Shown here piece by piece: positions 34,739-42,881 of a stretch of 64,000 bases of DNA. A program made the position numbers and the translations under genes. Source of the stretch: CAYXDO01 sp964463485. GTDB lineage: Bacteria > Myxococcota > Kuafuiibacteriia > Kuafuiibacteriales > Kuafuiibacteriaceae. The stretch lies in the NCBI GenBank assembly GCA_964463485.1, contig CAYXDO010000013.1, positions 1 through 64,000 on the forward strand. Direction: 5' to 3'. The first letter of the stretch is position 1; each line of letters opens with the position of its first letter. The notes below the pieces were generated by a model, which was given only the letters and a program-made list of their open reading frames with translations, was not told the DNA's origin and searched no databases.

Positions 34739-36114
34739 AGCGGCTGTCGGAGCTGGCGGCGTGGACTTCGTCTACGCTGATCGCGGGCTGCTCGGCGCAA
34801 GTATCGGGCCTTTCGGAGCATGTTTCTCAGGCGGCCGACGCTGGCCCGCGCGTTCGCGACGGCGGGTTTGCTGTCGAGATTCCGCATGTGCCCTGCAATT
34901 TCCTCGAGCGAGATCCGAACGCGACGTGTGCATGGGAACCCACGTTCACGCCGCTGCCTTCGGGCGATGTGCTGATTTCAGGGGGCTTCGGCTTACTCGA
35001 ACCTGCCGAGCACGGCCTGCGCTTTGCGACAGGTTTTTCCGAAATCTACCGCGCCGATTCTGGCCGATTTGAGCAGGTTGGGTCCTTGAATTTCCCTCGC
35101 ATCGGCCACGCAACCGTAGCTCTGCCGAGCGGCGAGGTCCTCGTGCTCGGGGGCCATGCGCTTGCCCTGCCGCTGGAGGAGCCTTGGGGCTCTGAGAGAA
35201 TCGCGCTCGTCGAGGAAATCGAGGTTTTCGACGGCGTCTCGTCGTTTCGTCGTTTGGAGCACGACCTTCCTTTTCCCCGCAGCGACTCATCGGCGTTTCG
35301 AACTGTTTCGGGTGAGATCGTCGTAGTCGGGGGTGTGGCGAAGACGGTCGGGTATTCGCTCGAGAACGACGGACTCTGGCCCGGTCAAGACTGTGGTTGG
35401 CCGGACTGCAGCGTCGAGGCCAATCGACCGGTAGTGTGGCTAAGCGAAGCCGGAATTACTCTGGCGGTCACGTTCCGCGAAGCTAACTTCACACTTCGGA
35501 CTCCGCCGATGGTTGAGCTCGATCCAGGCATACTCGTACTTGGAGGGTCCGGAACAACCACAGAGGTCACCACGGAGCTGCTCACCGAGGATGATTGGAT
35601 ATCCCATCCCGTCATTTCGTCGCTCAACAAGCCACGGTACGTAGGTGCGGGAGTTAAGCTGGGGGTTAGGTTCGATGACTATCGAGCACTGGTTGTCTCT
35701 AGGGGACTGATCGCAACTCTCGAGATGCCCTCCGGCAGGCTGACGGACATAGCGGACCTCACCGGGACCTATAGCGAGGGCGGGTGGAGCGTCCACTGGG
35801 AGGGACTTGTGCCGGTCTCGCCCGAGCGATTCTTGTTGGTCGGCCATTCGCAAAGAGACGGATTCATGTCGAAGTTTGTGGAGACCAGCAGCGTTGGCAC
35901 CGCGACAATCACAGACGCGCCGAGTCCTCTTTCTAGACGGGATGACGCAATACTTACCGCGCTAGGGGATGGACGGGCTGTGCGCTGGGGAGGATGGCCA
36001 TGGCAGTCCGGCATACCAGCTCATCGCGATATCGATCGCAGTAGAGTCCTCGAGATCTACGATCCTCGTGCGCATGGGTTCTATCTAGCGAGTGAAACGC
36101 CAAACAACAGGTGA
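34735..36114 (+). CDS. Beta-propeller (Kelch-like) lipoprotein
   Basis: A 459-residue lipoprotein with lipobox LIAGC at residues 15-19. Repeated blades of the type ATVALPSGEVLVLGGH, SAFRTVSGEIVVVGGV and PPMVELDPGILVLGGS are typical of Kelch/galactose-oxidase-like propellers. The start ATG overlaps the stop of the giant gene (ATGA), so it is translationally coupled and probably works with it at the cell surface. By eye, base composition here is less GC-rich than in the kds and cco loci. Confidence 0.75.
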   Translation: MKRLSELAAWTSSTLIAGCSAQVSGLSEHVSQAADAGPRVRDGGFAVEIPHVPCNFLERDPNATCAWEPTFTPLPSGDVLISGGFGLLEPAEHGLRFATGFSEIYRADSGRFEQVGSLNFPRIGHATVALPSGEVLVLGGHALALPLEEPWGSERIALVEEIEVFDGVSSFRRLEHDLPFPRSDSSAFRTVSGEIVVVGGVAKTVGYSLENDGLWPGQDCGWPDCSVEANRPVVWLSEAGITLAVTFREANFTLRTPPMVELDPGILVLGGSGTTTEVTTELLTEDDWISHPVISSLNKPRYVGAGVKLGVRFDDYRALVVSRGLIATLEMPSGRLTDIADLTGTYSEGGWSVHWEGLVPVSPERFLLVGHSQRDGFMSKFVETSSVGTATITDAPSPLSRRDDAILTALGDGRAVRWGGWPWQSGIPAHRDIDRSRVLEIYDPRAHGFYLASETPNNR

Positions 36115-36140
36115 CTGGGTCTGGCCCGAACTTGAGAAAC

Positions 36141-36209
36141 CGGCCCTATGAGCTTCGCCTGGGACCTCGACGCGGACGGTGCCTTCGACGACGCGACCGG
36201 CGCGGAGCC
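36141..36209 (+). repeat. Displaced copy of a PKD-domain coding segment
   Basis: About 69 bp resembling 25906-25974 inside the giant gene (encoding MSFAWDLDADG and DDATGAEP), with several third-position differences. It sits between the propeller gene and the metalloprotease and runs straight into the tandem repeats. The synonymous differences suggest it came from a paralogous gene rather than from this one directly. Confidence 0.8.
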
Positions 36210-38521
36210 CGCCCAGATTCCGAGCGGTGCCCGCCAGATTCCGATTCCCAGCCCAGTCAATTTCGAGCGGTGCCCCAGTCAATTTGTCAATTTCGAGCGG
36301 TGCCGCTCAATTTCGAGCAATTTCGAGCGGTGCTGCAGCAATTTCGAGCGGTGCTGCAGCAATTTCGAGCGGTGCCGGGCACCGTCCGAAAGCGGATGGC
36401 CGGGCTGCCCGCGTGTTGTTCGATGATTCGTATGGCGCGAACGCGACGGACATCGAGTGGCGCGTGGCGAGCGTTGGACCGCCTTCCACCGACGACACGA
36501 ACATCATCCGGGTTGACCAGGTTGCTGGCGGCATTCCCGTGCAAGGAAGCGAGATTGTGCTGGTAACTTTCGCCGGAAAACTCATCTCGGCGCATGGAAG
36601 ACTCAGGACCGAAACGCGCGTTCCGCAGCCGCCTGACCCATTCGTCCCTCCTGCTGACCTAGTTGCGACGGGTCAGGCGAGACTTCAGAAGGAACTTCAC
36701 CTGCTTCGACGCACTTTCGATGCAGACCTTCAGAGCGTGGTTGCCGAATTTGCTGAGGCTGGGGGCGGCGGCACGTTCTACGAGATCAACGAGTCGAATG
36801 GGGCGATCGTGACTCGGGTCCGCGAACGAGACGAACTTCCACTCGTGACAAAGACGACTGATGTGGGATACTACGATGACCACCTCTGGATGCCAACATC
36901 TACGCATCCAGACGCAAGTTTTGATATCGCGTGGGAGGACGCCAGCCCGCTTTGTAGGGCCCATTTGGACCACGACTCGAACGCGGAGGACGGCGAACCA
37001 TTGGTGGGATTGGCCAGCGGCGCCTATCCTTCGGCTGCATCGTACGCCGAGGTTCCGTGCAACTCGTCCGACCCAATTATGACCGGCTTCGGGCTTCCTA
37101 GCACCCGGGACGGGCTCGCAGTCAACGCGTACTATTGGATCCACGACCTGGCTACGTTCACGCGGCATTGGCGTGCTGCCTATACGGACTGGACGGCCTG
37201 GTCCGATCCTCAGCAACTACGTGTATCACTCACCTCGAGTCCAGGAACGTGTTCCAGCGGAGCGGCGTGCGCAAAGCTTTGGTGGTCGCCATTTGATTTC
37301 GAATACTTGATCGTGCTCAACCGGTTCAGCACCACCGGGTCGCAGAGTCTTCGGACATTCAGTCACGAGTATGGTCACGTCGTGGCCTTCAGCTACGGCC
37401 TGTTCGGCAGTTCGGATTTCGCGGAGACGTCCCTGGACGAAGGGTTTGCGGACCACAATACTCTGCGGTACGCAATGTTCCGATATCGAGAGCGCCCCAA
37501 TCGGCCTCACGACGCGGTGTTCGAGACTGCATATGACATCTATGATCTGCCTGGTCGATCCTTCGATCATCGCTACAATCAGGCGTTCTCCAACGGAGAG
37601 GCAGTTCCTATCCCTTTCAACGGAGCAACACCTGCGGCCCTCCTTTATACACCCTGGGCAAGCTCCACACCGTGCGCTCAGTCCAACTCGTCCTCCTGGT
37701 ACACCTGCGGCGCCGTTCTCAGCGTGGTGTACTGGACCTTGGCCTGGAATCAGATCCGGCTTGGTTATCAGCCGCCGGGGTACTCCTCCGTCTCGGTGGG
37801 AGACCAAATCATCACGTCGGCTGGATACGTTCCATATCCCGAATATTTGGCAAATGTCGCGTACACGTATGCAGCATCGACGATGCCGTCGGGCGCGACG
37901 ATCGATGACTTCTTCTGGAAAGTAAACGAGCGGTACTGGGCCTTCTTCGCACTCGACGGTTTCATCGACGGGAGGGAGGCTCACCGTGTCAATCAGGTCT
38001 TCAGCTCGCATTGCGTCGGTTGGAACGCTAAATGCGGAGTATGGCATCGTACGGCATGGCAACGACTCCCCCAGGCAGCTACTCAGAAGGCGACCTGGGC
38101 GACAACCTTTCCACAGGAGCAGTGGACCCGGGCGACGGACTTGCAGTTTGGCGGGACGCCAGCGCGACACTCATTTCGCACACCCGACGGCGCTCAATAC
38201 GTCCGTTTCGACTCGGGCGACGACTCAATCAGTTTGACGACGCGATTCCCTGTCACGGGATGCTACTCGTTTCACGCGGCGCTGCAGGCGACGACCACGG
38301 CCAGCGATTCCATGTGGTTTCGGCTCGACGGGGGCCCGCAAATGCTCTGGCAAGTCGAGCGCAGCATACTCGGCGGATGGGCGTGGAGTCATTCGGGTCC
38401 GACGGTTCCTGCGAATCCGTGTTCTCCTGCCATGCATATCTCGGCGGGCTTTCATACCGTCACCCTCCGGTATCGAGAACCAATCAATATCGACGCCCTC
38501 CTTGTCCGGAGGCAGCCATGA
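36179..38521 (+). CDS. Zinc metalloprotease with FTP-like propeptide, 5' end replaced by repeats
   Basis: The open frame has 780 codons, but only from about codon 80 on does it look like native protein. Residues about 95-150 match the FTP propeptide of thermolysin/fungalysin-type proteases (IIRVDQVAGGIPVQGSEIVL, then SAHGRL). The catalytic HExxH is in FSHEYGHVVAF near residue 397, with the third ligand probably in DEGFADHN 25 residues later. The C-terminal 130 residues look like a carbohydrate-binding beta-sandwich. Residues 1-75 are translated PKD debris and tandem repeat (AISSGAAAISSGAA), with no signal peptide. I take this as a gene that has lost its own start, perhaps a pseudogene. It overlaps the next gene by ATGA. 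Confidence 0.6.
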   Translation: MPSTTRPARSPPRFRAVPARFRFPAQSISSGAPVNLSISSGAAQFRAISSGAAAISSGAAAISSGAGHRPKADGRAARVLFDDSYGANATDIEWRVASVGPPSTDDTNIIRVDQVAGGIPVQGSEIVLVTFAGKLISAHGRLRTETRVPQPPDPFVPPADLVATGQARLQKELHLLRRTFDADLQSVVAEFAEAGGGGTFYEINESNGAIVTRVRERDELPLVTKTTDVGYYDDHLWMPTSTHPDASFDIAWEDASPLCRAHLDHDSNAEDGEPLVGLASGAYPSAASYAEVPCNSSDPIMTGFGLPSTRDGLAVNAYYWIHDLATFTRHWRAAYTDWTAWSDPQQLRVSLTSSPGTCSSGAACAKLWWSPFDFEYLIVLNRFSTTGSQSLRTFSHEYGHVVAFSYGLFGSSDFAETSLDEGFADHNTLRYAMFRYRERPNRPHDAVFETAYDIYDLPGRSFDHRYNQAFSNGEAVPIPFNGATPAALLYTPWASSTPCAQSNSSSWYTCGAVLSVVYWTLAWNQIRLGYQPPGYSSVSVGDQIITSAGYVPYPEYLANVAYTYAASTMPSGATIDDFFWKVNERYWAFFALDGFIDGREAHRVNQVFSSHCVGWNAKCGVWHRTAWQRLPQAATQKATWATTFPQEQWTRATDLQFGGTPARHSFRTPDGAQYVRFDSGDDSISLTTRFPVTGCYSFHAALQATTTASDSMWFRLDGGPQMLWQVERSILGGWAWSHSGPTVPANPCSPAMHISAGFHTVTLRYREPINIDALLVRRQP
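36216..36392. repeat. Tandem repeats, family ATTYCGAGCGGTGC, locus 1
   Basis: Six copies of the core ATTYCGAGCGGTGC spaced irregularly (20-42 bp; the last units are 20-21 bp apart), with the form TTTCGAGCGGTGCTGCAGCAA near the right end. The array ends in GGTGCCGGGCACCGTCCGAA, which is also the end of the array at 40.1 kb in slightly altered form. It lies within the open 5' part of the metalloprotease frame. Confidence 0.85.
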
Positions 38522-39069
38522 CTCGCGCCAACGTCGCGGCGCTACTGCTCTGGTTCTCATCCAATGCCTGTGAAGTCCGAGGCAAGATCGAATGGCAGGG
38601 AACCGCGCTCACCGGAGCCGTGTTCCTGTCCCCGGAATTGGAGAGGGAGTTTCTACAGTGCCCGTCTGCCTATCGAATGACAATATCGGTTGACGAGGCG
38701 AGCGCAGATCTCTGCACCGCAGCCTCACGCGCATTCACTGCACAACCGGAAAGGCTGTTCGCAGCTCGCTTTCCGAGACGGTTCGACGTCGAGGCACCGG
38801 AATTTTCCGCACCAAGAGTGCGTGTTTTCGGCTGGATGGGGCCGCGAACGCTCCAGGACAACTCGTTCGGAACGAGGTACGGCGATTTCGTTGGAGTAAG
38901 CGACGAGTACGAACTCGGCGAGTCTTGCGGACCGGGCGGAGACTGCGGGTTTGGCGGCCGGATTGAGGGCGTGGAGTTGTCGATCGCTGAGACTCTGACG
39001 AGCACTTGCCCGCATCAGGATTCGGAGCCAAGTTTCGGCAAGGTAGTTTGTGACGGCGGAGGCTCGTGA
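38518..39069 (+). CDS. Small putative lipoprotein
   Basis: A 183-residue protein with a short signal sequence and Cys at residue 18 (LLLWFSSNAC). It has several further Cys residues near the end (ESCGPGGDCGFGG, STCPHQ, VVCDGGGS). No family is recognised. The start ATG at 38518 overlaps the metalloprotease stop; a longer upstream frame is an artefact of overlap. It is the last gene of the run that starts with the giant protein. Confidence 0.65.
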   Translation: MTRANVAALLLWFSSNACEVRGKIEWQGTALTGAVFLSPELEREFLQCPSAYRMTISVDEASADLCTAASRAFTAQPERLFAARFPRRFDVEAPEFSAPRVRVFGWMGPRTLQDNSFGTRYGDFVGVSDEYELGESCGPGGDCGFGGRIEGVELSIAETLTSTCPHQDSEPSFGKVVCDGGGS

Positions 39070-39547
39070 CGTGACGTTCCATGCGTATTGAACGATGGCT
39101 TTTCGTTGCAGGATAGGGAGCTCGTCACGGCCAGTGTATTTCGCACGCGTCGGGCAAGGGAGCTTTGGGGGAGTTTGCGTGGCTCGACGGCGGGATGAGT
39201 AGGCTGATGCTCGCGATCGAGCTGTGTGGGGGTGAGAGAACTGTGGCGTCCGAGCCTCGAGAGCAGAGCAAGTTCGTGCGAATCGGGGGGTGGAGGTACG
39301 TAGCGTGGCTCGTGGGGAGTGCACGGGAGGGGTGGCGAGGGGTTGCTTCGGAGGTTTGACGGCTCTCGGAGTCATTCGGTGCGTGGTGACGCGAGCGAGT
39401 CTTCCGAGGAAGTCGATCGCAGCGAGGAAGATCGACGGGGAGCGACTCAGCCGTTGATTCACCCGGTGCGGTCAGCACGAGTAGACGGGAAATCGTCGAG
39501 CGGCCGCCCTTGCTGCTGTTTCCAGCTGGGCGGATGATGGACTCGAC
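39070..39547. other. Non-coding stretch with possible gene debris
   Basis: I find no convincing gene. A stretch near 39090-39200 can be read as DRELVTASVFRTRRARELWG followed by a stop, and one near 39165-39357 as a 64-residue peptide; both resemble protein but match no family I know. No repeat or promoter stands out. Confidence 0.35.
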
Positions 39548-39673
39548 GTGAGGGTCGGCGTTGTCGTATCCATTCTCTCGGCCCTGGCCTCAGGCCCTCG
39601 CGTGCTGCTCGGGTCGCTCGCGCTCCTCTGCCTGCCTGGGATTGCGATGGGGAAGTGTCCCCCTCCCTCATGA
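39548..39673 (+). pseudogene. Orphan signal-peptide coding fragment
   Basis: GTG at 39548 opens 41 codons with a good hydrophobic export signal (VVVSILSALASGPRVLLGSL, then ALLCLPGIAMG) and then stops at 39673. It lies directly upstream of, and out of frame with, the HEAT-like fragment that follows. It looks like the detached N-terminus of that gene. Confidence 0.4.
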
Positions 39674-40557
39674 GGAGCTCTTCAGGTCGGCGACGGACGG
39701 GCGTTTGGAGGCTCATGAGCGCGGCTAAGCGATCTGGTGCCTCGCGGCGTCCCCTGAGTTGGGCACGGCCCGAGTTGTGCACGGACGCACGGGTTCGTGC
39801 GTTGATCCGCTCCGCGCTGGAGGATACGGAGGCGCCGGTGCGTGATGCCGCGGCTCAGCCCGCAGGACTGATCTCGAATGAGTGGCCTCGCGTCGTTCCG
39901 CTCTTCGAAGACCCAGACCCGAGAGTGCGCGCGACCGCGGTTTCGACGGTCCTGGGTGTCGGCCCAAGAAACTCCGAGCGGTGCCCAAAAAATTCCGAGC
40001 GGTGCCCAAAAAATTCCGAGCGGTGCCCAACAAATTCCGAGCGGTGCCCAAAAAATTCCGAGCGGTGCCCAAAAATTCCGAGCGGTGCCCAAAAATTCCT
40101 AGGCCAAGAAATTCCGAGCGGTGCCCGGCACTGTTCGAAAACCGGGGCACTGTTCGAAAACCGGGGGAATAGCTGCAGAGGCTCGACATTCGTTTGGGCT
40201 GGCGAAGGTCCGAACGAGACGGCCGGTACGTACGGTCTCATGGCGCAGCTCCATCTCGACCTCTGGGAGACGGCCTCGAGTGTCATCGCTGCGGAGCACG
40301 GCGACTCTCGAGCGCAGGCGTTTGCTCAGCGGTTTCCTGAGCTCATTGCGGGGGCGATGTTGTTCTTGGACAGTGACGCAAGTCTGTTGGAGTGGCGAGA
40401 GGCGGTGCGTATGAGCGCGCTCGTTCAGGGCATTAGCGATGCCGTGACCCTGGGTTCGTTCAACTCGACGCTCGTTGATACCTTCGAGCGTCACGGGGTC
40501 GACGACTCGCTCGTCGCTTACTGCTCCGGACTCTTTGAGGCTTACCAATGCCACTGA
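39655..40557 (+). pseudogene. Degenerate HEAT-repeat gene interrupted by tandem repeats
   Basis: The frame is open for 300 codons but is a mosaic. Residues about 50-100 read as HEAT repeat (ALEDTEAPVRDAAAQP, PLFEDPDPRVRATAVSTVLG). Residues about 105-180 are the translated tandem array (NSERCPK repeated) and its tail. Residues 185-300 are an unrelated helical domain (MAQLHLDLWETASSVIAAEH, then DSRAQAFAQRFPELIAGAML). The last ten bases overlap the next gene. The helical end may be a real domain whose own start was displaced by the repeat insertion. Confidence 0.5.
39968..40164. repeat. Tandem repeats, family ATTYCGAGCGGTGC, locus 2
   Basis: Seven copies of TCCGAGCGGTGCCC, the first in 21-bp units (seven codons, so the frame is kept) and later ones in 20-bp units. 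They are followed by two copies of GGCACTGTTCGAAAACCGG (about 40127-40164). The junction GGTGCCCGGCACTGTTCGAA matches the end of the array at 36.4 kb. Confidence 0.9.
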
Positions 40558-41945
40558 TTGCGAGAACGTTCGCTTGTGGAGGTCTGGTGCTAGTCTCGGC
40601 GGTCTCCTGTGTCGATATCATTGACGATTTTCCCGAAAGATATACCGGGCTCATCACGGACGAGTCGGTGAGGCCGCTTGCTGGCGTTCGGGTGAGCTGC
40701 AACGAATGCCAGCCCGAGGTTTCGGACTCCGACGGGCGGTACGAGGTCAGCACTCGGAACGGTCCGGCCGATTACCTCGTGTTCGAGGCAGTAGGGTTCG
40801 AGAGTCTCGTCGACCTCTCTCCCGATCACTACACCTCCGTCGCGCTGCGGCAGTCAGGCCAGATCGAAGTGCGTGGGACGATCCGGATTCGGTCGGCCGC
40901 CGGCACGTATCCGATCGGCATGGGTGGGTTGTCGTTCGGGCCAGAAGTGCTCGGAGACGAGCTCCGGTCCCTACTCTGCGACACGCTCGTGGAATCCGTC
41001 GGGATGGGGTCGACCACGACCGTCGCAGTCCCTGCAGCCTTCGTCGCGCTTGGACTTACGGACAATCCGGGCGGGCAACACTGCGGCGGCGTAGCGGTCG
41101 GGCCGGGTCGAATCGGCTGTTTTCGGGCTTGGCGCCCGCTTGCCGGGCCCTACTCGCCGTGGGCCCTGGGTAGGTCGGTTCAGCCCGAGGAGCTGTCGAG
41201 GCTACTCGACGGCGCCCAGCGGACGTCGTGCGGCCCACACGGATTTTTTGGCAAGGTCGCGCTGCCTCTGCTGGCGGGGGGCGGCTCGACACGCGCTGAG
41301 CCAATTGAGTTTCTTCCATGTGGCGAGCTCGACGGTTGCCCGGTTGCGACGAGCTCGGTTCAAGTGGAGTTGGTCTCGGGGGAGCGTCGGCAGCTCTCGG
41401 TTCGCGTACCTAAAGTCACTTGCGACCACACGGTGCTCATGCTCGCCGGACACGAGGACGCGTCCAATAGGTTTGTTCCGATGGATATCGAATTGGTGTC
41501 TGAGCCCCCCGCCTGCCCACCGGAGGGAGAGCTTGGCCGGACCATACTCACCGACGCAGACCAAATCCTGTTCGCCGTTTTCGAGTGGGCACGGCTCGAG
41601 TCGTTTGCCGAGCTTCGCACGATCACCATGCCGTCCGAACACGCCACGGAACCTGCTGAGCTCATCGAGGAGGTCCAGATCGAGTTGGGTCTGCAGGCCG
41701 GGGAGGCACGGTTCTTGGGAATCTCGCCCCAAGGCACTTTCGAGTTGCGCGGAGCTACTCCCCTTCGAATTCGAGTCCAACCTGGAATCCGCGCGGACTT
41801 CGTGAGATTTCCACTCGTCGAACCTCTGCTGGAGGCGTTTCGCAGCTATACATCAATCTACTATTCCACATCAGACGCGTTTCGAACAACATCAGGTCAG
41901 TGCTTGCCAGAGGCCAAACTCTGCCGACTGATCGATCGCCCCTGA
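40548..41945 (+). CDS. Lipoprotein with carboxypeptidase-regulatory-like N-terminal domain
   Basis: A 465-residue exported protein. The signal peptide ends at a Cys near residue 21 (LVLVSAVSC). Residues 33-95 form a carboxypeptidase-regulatory-like beta domain (YTGLITDESVRPLAGVRVSC, DSDGRYEVST). The remainder is beta-rich with many Cys pairs and no known family. The ATG at 40548 overlaps the preceding frame by 10 bp. It may belong with the giant protein as a surface component. Confidence 0.7.
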   Translation: MPLIARTFACGGLVLVSAVSCVDIIDDFPERYTGLITDESVRPLAGVRVSCNECQPEVSDSDGRYEVSTRNGPADYLVFEAVGFESLVDLSPDHYTSVALRQSGQIEVRGTIRIRSAAGTYPIGMGGLSFGPEVLGDELRSLLCDTLVESVGMGSTTTVAVPAAFVALGLTDNPGGQHCGGVAVGPGRIGCFRAWRPLAGPYSPWALGRSVQPEELSRLLDGAQRTSCGPHGFFGKVALPLLAGGGSTRAEPIEFLPCGELDGCPVATSSVQVELVSGERRQLSVRVPKVTCDHTVLMLAGHEDASNRFVPMDIELVSEPPACPPEGELGRTILTDADQILFAVFEWARLESFAELRTITMPSEHATEPAELIEEVQIELGLQAGEARFLGISPQGTFELRGATPLRIRVQPGIRADFVRFPLVEPLLEAFRSYTSIYYSTSDAFRTTSGQCLPEAKLCRLIDRP

Positions 41946-41981
41946 CCCAAGGAATTCAAGCCGTGTCCTTGCGTCCGCCCA

Positions 41982-42018
41982 AGCTCGAAGTAACGATCAC
42001 CGACAGCGTCGCCCAATC
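41982..42018 (+). repeat. Displaced copy of a cadherin-like coding segment
   Basis: Thirty-seven bases, 34 identical to 26274-26310 in the giant gene (encoding LEVTITDGVAES). It is non-coding here, just after the stop of the lipoprotein gene. Confidence 0.6.
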
Positions 42019-42052
42019 AATCGACCACGGTCGCGACCTTGGTCGGCGACCC

Positions 42053-42119
42053 GTCGTGGTCTCGACGAATCGCCTACCGGCCCAGTTGGAAGTGGAGCTC
42101 AGCTGGGTGCGACATTAGC
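42053..42119 (+). repeat. Displaced copy of the heparinase-like gene 3' end
   Basis: Sixty-six of 67 bases identical to 24362-24428, including the TAG. On the opposite strand the copied TTAGC supplies the TAA stop codon of the rhodanese gene, so the copy ends inside a functional gene's terminus. Confidence 0.9.
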
Positions 42120-42486
42120 GTTTCTGGGGCCAGGCGCTCATCGGTCCGAGGTCGTAGACCGTGGTGAATCCGGCCCGATCAAGCAGAGACTTCGCTGCTG
42201 CGCTTCGTCCTCCACTTTGGCAGTAGACGACGATCGACTTGTCTTTGGCGCCGAGCTCGGCGAGCCGCGCCTGAAGCTGATCGACGGGGATGTTGACGGC
42301 GCCTTGGATGTGACCGTTGCCGAACTCACCCGGCGTCCGCACATCGAGCAGCAACGCGCCGTTCGACACCATGGCGACTGGATCGTTCGCGGTCGAGGTC
42401 GACTTGGGCGCGTTCCCGAGGCTGAGGAATGCGACCGATCCGATGATCAGCAACGTGGCTATCGCGGTTTTGAGGTTCGGCTTCAT
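42115..42486 (-). CDS. Periplasmic single-domain rhodanese
   Basis: A 123-residue sulfurtransferase. ATG at 42486 gives a signal peptide or anchor (LKTAIATLLIIGSVAFLSLG), then a rhodanese domain with LLDVRTPGEF, GHIQGAVNIP and the active-site loop C89-QSGGRS. The six-residue loop after Cys is normal for sulfane-sulfur transferases. It overlaps the stop of the upstream membrane protein gene (ATGA). The last codon and TAA lie within the copied heparinase 3' end. Confidence 0.88.
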   Translation of the reverse strand: MKPNLKTAIATLLIIGSVAFLSLGNAPKSTSTANDPVAMVSNGALLLDVRTPGEFGNGHIQGAVNIPVDQLQARLAELGAKDKSIVVYCQSGGRSAAAKSLLDRAGFTTVYDLGPMSAWPQKR

Positions 42487-42857
42487 TGAGACCCTCCGGG
42501 TCGTTTCGTTCGAGCTTCCGTGACTGCCATCGAAGCGAGCTTGGCTCCCAAGAGCAGCCAAGAGGCTCCATGGAAGAATAGGTCGAAAATGTCGATCGGT
42601 CGACTGAGCGTGCCCGCCAGGAGCATTTGGAGCTTCTCGAGGGCGTGAGGCATCGGCACGAACGGCGCAAGGCCGAGCGTGGCCGCGAACAGGACGGCGG
42701 AGGTCAGGGGCACGCGGTCCAGCCATTCGCTCAGGCGGCCACGCCGGGACGAATCTTCCGGCCGAGTCTCGCCTCGAGCTCGATCCACAGATTGCAGCAC
42801 GCTCGGTTGGAGCCTCGGGGCACGCAAAGGATTCGGCGCAGCGGCGAGGCATGGCAA
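42483..42857 (-). CDS. Small membrane protein adjoining the rhodanese
   Basis: Up to 124 residues; the core is VPLTSAVLFAATLGLAPFVP, then MLLAGTLSRPIDIFDLFFHG and ASWLLLGAKLASM, giving two membrane helices around a conserved-looking RPIDxFDL loop. Small proteins of this type are often annotated as RND transporter-associated, without proven function. The start is uncertain: the ATG at 42857 gives a 50-residue polar leader, and a later non-ATG start is possible. It is coupled to the rhodanese by a four-base overlap. Confidence 0.6.
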   Translation of the reverse strand: MPCLAAAPNPLRAPRLQPSVLQSVDRARGETRPEDSSRRGRLSEWLDRVPLTSAVLFAATLGLAPFVPMPHALEKLQMLLAGTLSRPIDIFDLFFHGASWLLLGAKLASMAVTEARTKRPGGSQ

Positions 42858-42881
42858 GGTCTGAGCGGGTCGCTCGGCGCC

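Noticed and set aside
39968..40164. CRISPR-like repeat array
   Set aside because: The units are 20-21 bp with almost no spacer, no cas genes are nearby, and the intervals do not carry unique spacers.
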